From positions 4,685,501-4,749,500 of the forward strand of contig NZ_CP104578.1 in NCBI RefSeq assembly GCF_036826855.1: a stretch of DNA of 64,000 nt, in the 5' to 3' direction. Made by a program: the position numbers and the translations under genes. Below the pieces are notes generated by a model, which was given only the letters and a program-made list of their open reading frames with translations, was not told the DNA's origin and made no database searches. Below, piece by piece: positions 61,956 to 64,000 of the stretch. Within the stretch, counting starts at the first letter, position 1. Each line of letters starts with the position of its first letter. The DNA is from Streptomyces sp. SJL17-4 (GTDB lineage Bacteria > Actinomycetota > Actinomycetes > Streptomycetales > Streptomycetaceae).

Positions 61956-62198
61956 GTGCATCATGCGCATCGCGCGTACAACGGCATGGCGGCCACGGAG
62001 CTGCGAGGCGTCGTGTGGCAGAAGAGCAGGCACAGCAACTCCCAGGGATCCTGTGTGGAGTTCGCCAAACTGCCGGGGGGAAACGTTGCCGTACGCAACT
62101 CGCGCCACCCCGAAGGCCCCGCCCTCGTCTACACGCCCGCGGAGATAGAGGCGCTCCTCCTCGGCGTCAAGGACGGGGAGTTCGACCACTTGGTGTGA
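61956..62198 (+). CDS. DUF397 small protein (whiJ-cluster type)
   Basis: 80 residues. 'VVWQKSRHSNSQGSCVEFAKLPGGNVAVRNSRHPEGPALVYTPAEIEALLLGVKDGEFDHLV' is a typical DUF397 protein, a Streptomyces-rich family encoded beside XRE regulators and anti-sigma-like ATPases. GTG 61956 has GGGGAG 6 nt upstream; ATG 61986 (giving 70 residues, the more usual length) is the alternative. Probably binds the XRE regulator at 63099. Confidence 0.88.
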   Translation: MHHAHRAYNGMAATELRGVVWQKSRHSNSQGSCVEFAKLPGGNVAVRNSRHPEGPALVYTPAEIEALLLGVKDGEFDHLV

Positions 62199-62223
62199 GC
62201 GCGACGCGGATGTGTGCATGAAG

Positions 62224-62256
62224 GAAGGGCCCCGGCGGCATCCGCCGGGGCCCTTC
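62224..62256. terminator. Bidirectional terminator between convergent genes
   Basis: Perfect 15-bp stem GAAGGGCCCCGGCGG (62224-62238) with complement 62242-62256, 3-nt loop; 26 nt after one stop and 38 nt from the other. Confidence 0.85.
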
Positions 62257-62294
62257 ATCCGTCCATCCCGTCTCCGTGCGCGGCGGCGGCGCGG

Positions 62295-62792
62295 CTACTC
62301 CGGACCGATCCGGAACAGCGCCCACACCACCTTGCCCCGCAGCGTGCCGGCGAGCGGGTGCCACCCCCAGCTGTCGCTGAACGAGTCCACCAGGAACAGT
62401 CCGCGTCCCGACTCGGCGGCGAAGTCCTCCTCGCCTCCGCGCGCCTCCGGGCTCTCCCTGCTGGGGTCGCGCACGGCGCACACCAGGCGCGAGGACCAGC
62501 GCATCAAATGCAGGCGAACCGGTGGGTTCTGGCCTTCTTCCTGGGGCGCGTCGGCGGGCACCGCATGGCGCAGCGCGTTGGTGACGAGCTCGGAGACGAC
62601 CAGGGCCACGTCGTCGAAGCGTTCGGTCAGCTCCCAGCGGTCGAGCGTCGCACTGGTGAACTTCCGGGCTCCGCGCACGGCTTCGTATCGCGCGGGCAGC
62701 GCGCAGGAGGCGGAGGTGGAGACGGCGCCGGGATCGATCGGCGGAAGGCCCTGCCGTAACGGCTCGAGCACGGTCGATCCATTCGTCCCCAT
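62295..62792 (-). CDS. Anti-sigma-factor-like GHKL ATPase
   Basis: 165 residues. N-box 'DVALVVSELVTNALRHAV', 'RLVCAVRDPS', 'SGRGLFLVDSFSDSWGWHPL...GKVVWALF' are those of Streptomyces RsbW/SpoIIAB-like regulatory ATPases. ATG 62792 has GGGAG 8 nt upstream; GTG 62801 is possible. It is divergent from the XRE gene and convergent with the DUF397 gene, the standard whiJ-like trio. Confidence 0.9.
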   Translation of the reverse strand: MGTNGSTVLEPLRQGLPPIDPGAVSTSASCALPARYEAVRGARKFTSATLDRWELTERFDDVALVVSELVTNALRHAVPADAPQEEGQNPPVRLHLMRWSSRLVCAVRDPSRESPEARGGEEDFAAESGRGLFLVDSFSDSWGWHPLAGTLRGKVVWALFRIGPE

Positions 62793-63098
62793 GCGAGGCA
62801 CTCCCGGGAATCGCGACTGTGGTGCGACAACACGACAATACGAACGAGTACGCGGCTGCGCGGGTCCATGGTTCCGAATGCGACCACTGGATGCAAGGGC
62901 AGATGCACGTGCACGCGCCGGACCTGTCCGTCCCCGTGCCTAATCTGTGCATAAGTCGTCCGCCCCTGGAGGGGAACTTTCTGCGGCTGCCCGGAACTCG
63001 CCGTCTTTCCGTAATCGAATGTGTACGCGCTGAAGCGTTTGGTGGCAGAATCCGGGGCTCGACGGGGGCTCGACACCGTAAAGGGGAGGCTGGGAGCC
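62793..63098. other. Divergent promoter region between the ATPase and XRE genes
   Basis: 306 nt without a gene, AT-richer than its surroundings. It contains operator-like element 2 (62890-62915), TAATCT at 62941-62946 as a possible -10 box toward the XRE gene, and TATTGT (complement of 62834-62839) toward the ATPase gene. A direct repeat GGGGCTCGAC occurs twice near 63055-63075. Confidence 0.55.
62890..62915. promoter_or_regulatory. Operator-like element 2 of the whiJ-like trio
   Basis: GATGCA-agg-GCAGATGCACGTGCAC-G, 24 of 26 positions shared with the reverse complement of 61864-61889. It is 98 nt upstream of the ATPase start and 184 nt upstream of the XRE start. The ATGCACGTGCAC part is itself nearly palindromic (GTGCACGTGCAC-like). 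Confidence 0.65.
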
Positions 63099-63971
63099 GT
63101 GACCGCAGGCGAATCGGGCGGAGCGAGCGGGAGTGTGGTGCGGCGCATTCTGCTGGGCTCACAGCTGAGGCGGTTGCGCGAGTCGCGCGGGATCACCCGC
63201 GAGGCAGCCGGTTACTCGATCCGCGCGTCCGAATCCAAGATCAGCCGTATGGAGTTGGGTCGGGTGAGCTTCAAGGCCAGGGACGTCGAGGATCTGCTCA
63301 CGCTGTACGGGGTCGGGGACGAGGCCGAGCGCGGCTCGCTCCTCGGGCTCGCCCGCGAGGCCAACGTCGCGGGCTGGTGGCACAGCTTCGGCGACGTCCT
63401 GCCCGGCTGGTTCCAGACGTACATCGGTCTGGAGGGCGCCGCCTCCCTCATCCGTGCCTACGAAGCGCAGTTCGTCCACGGCCTGTTGCAGACCGAGGCG
63501 TACGCCCAGGCCGTCGTCACCCGGGGCATGCCCGACGCCCCCGCCGTCGAGATCGACCGGCGGGTCGCACTCCGTCTCGAACGGCAGAAGGTCCTCGTCT
63601 CCGAGCGCGCCCCGCAGTTCCACGCCGTCCTCGACGAGGCCGCGCTGCGCCGCCCCTACGGTGACCGGTCCGTCATGCGGGGCCAGTTGAGGCACCTCAT
63701 CGAGATCTCCGAACACCCGGGCGTCACGCTCCAGATCATGCCCTTCAGCTTCGGCGGGCACGCCGGAGAGAGCGGCACCTTCACGATGCTGAGCTTCCCC
63801 GAGTCCGACCTCTCCGACATCGTCTATCTGGAGCAACTCACCAGCGCCCTCTACCTCGACAAGCGCGAGGAGGTCGCGCAGTACCAGCGCGTGATGGAGC
63901 GACTGCAGAAGGAAGGGCCGGATCCGGCCGAAAGTCGTGATCTTCTCCGGGGACTCCTCCAACTCATCTGA
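63099..63971 (+). CDS. XRE-family regulator with DUF5753 domain (WhiJ-like)
   Basis: 290 residues. N-terminal HTH 'LGSQLRRLRESRGITREAAGYSIRASESKISRMELGR' (near 15-55), then the C-terminal DUF5753 region 'GWFQTYIGLEGAASLIRAYEAQFVHGLLQTEAYAQAV', 'AVLDEAALRRPYG' and 'QIMPFSFGGHAG'. GTG 63099 has GGGGAGG about 9 nt upstream; the frame is open to 63021 without a ribosome site. As the DNA-binding member of the trio it is the natural candidate to bind the two shared elements. Confidence 0.9.
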   Translation: MTAGESGGASGSVVRRILLGSQLRRLRESRGITREAAGYSIRASESKISRMELGRVSFKARDVEDLLTLYGVGDEAERGSLLGLAREANVAGWWHSFGDVLPGWFQTYIGLEGAASLIRAYEAQFVHGLLQTEAYAQAVVTRGMPDAPAVEIDRRVALRLERQKVLVSERAPQFHAVLDEAALRRPYGDRSVMRGQLRHLIEISEHPGVTLQIMPFSFGGHAGESGTFTMLSFPESDLSDIVYLEQLTSALYLDKREEVAQYQRVMERLQKEGPDPAESRDLLRGLLQLI

Positions 63972-64000
63972 TACATCAGTACGATGACGCAACATCAGTC

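Overview
The window is chromosomal DNA of a Streptomyces. It has very high GC with strong third-position GC bias, TTG/GTG starts and ATGA/GTGA stop-start overlaps. It carries a bldG orthologue next to its anti-sigma gene, the actinobacterial helicase/secretion (Tad) neighbourhood, a whiJ-like regulatory trio, several SigE-family and ECF sigma factors, and many genes that look leaderless. From memory, gene order from acsA to the secreted tripeptidyl-peptidase-like protein is the conserved Streptomyces core order seen in S. coelicolor (topA, hppA, bldG, tad genes). I see no IS element, prophage, CRISPR array, rRNA or origin.

Layout. 1-6675 (all minus strand): a phage-holin-family membrane protein cut by the window edge, nhaA, acsA, and a SulP anion transporter fused to a beta-carbonic anhydrase. 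6989-11607: a secreted NodB-like lipoprotein, a CooC-like P-loop ATPase with a duplicated 3' end next to it, a degenerate Fic-like protein and a HAD phosphatase. 12058-17183: a translationally coupled Tad pilus operon (ssd/CpaE, tadA, tadB, tadC, Flp pilin, tadE, TadE-like), convergent with a DECH helicase. 19685-20512: the bldG operon. 20754-29442: H+-pyrophosphatase, a lipoprotein, a methyltransferase, a small membrane protein and topA. 29570-41602: a membrane-dTMP kinase-coiled-coil fusion, an FtsX-type ABC transporter with a convergent two-component system, DNA polymerase III delta' and a secreted peptidase. 41688: tRNA-Thr(CGT).

41924-64000 is more accessory: an FMN-split-barrel protein, a SigJ-like sigma factor, a SigE-family sigma factor with a membrane partner, an actinobacterial family-A polymerase, a LuxR regulator that carries its own GHKL ATPase domain, a second FtsX-type ABC cassette, an HxlR/NmrA divergent pair, a DUF2786 protein and a FUSC protein. 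At 59608-61737 is a three-gene sigma module in which a secreted protein repeats the extracellular domain of the membrane partner. At 61956-63971 is a DUF397 / anti-sigma ATPase / XRE trio with a shared 26-bp operator-like element.

Cross-scale observations. At least seven intergenic regions hold short tandem duplications placed immediately after stop codons. Several genes have a TANNNT box 6-8 nt before the start codon. Strong perfect hairpins mark most operon ends. The best candidates for an undescribed system are the sigma/membrane-sensor/secreted-look-alike module (59608-61737) and the operator-linked whiJ-like trio.
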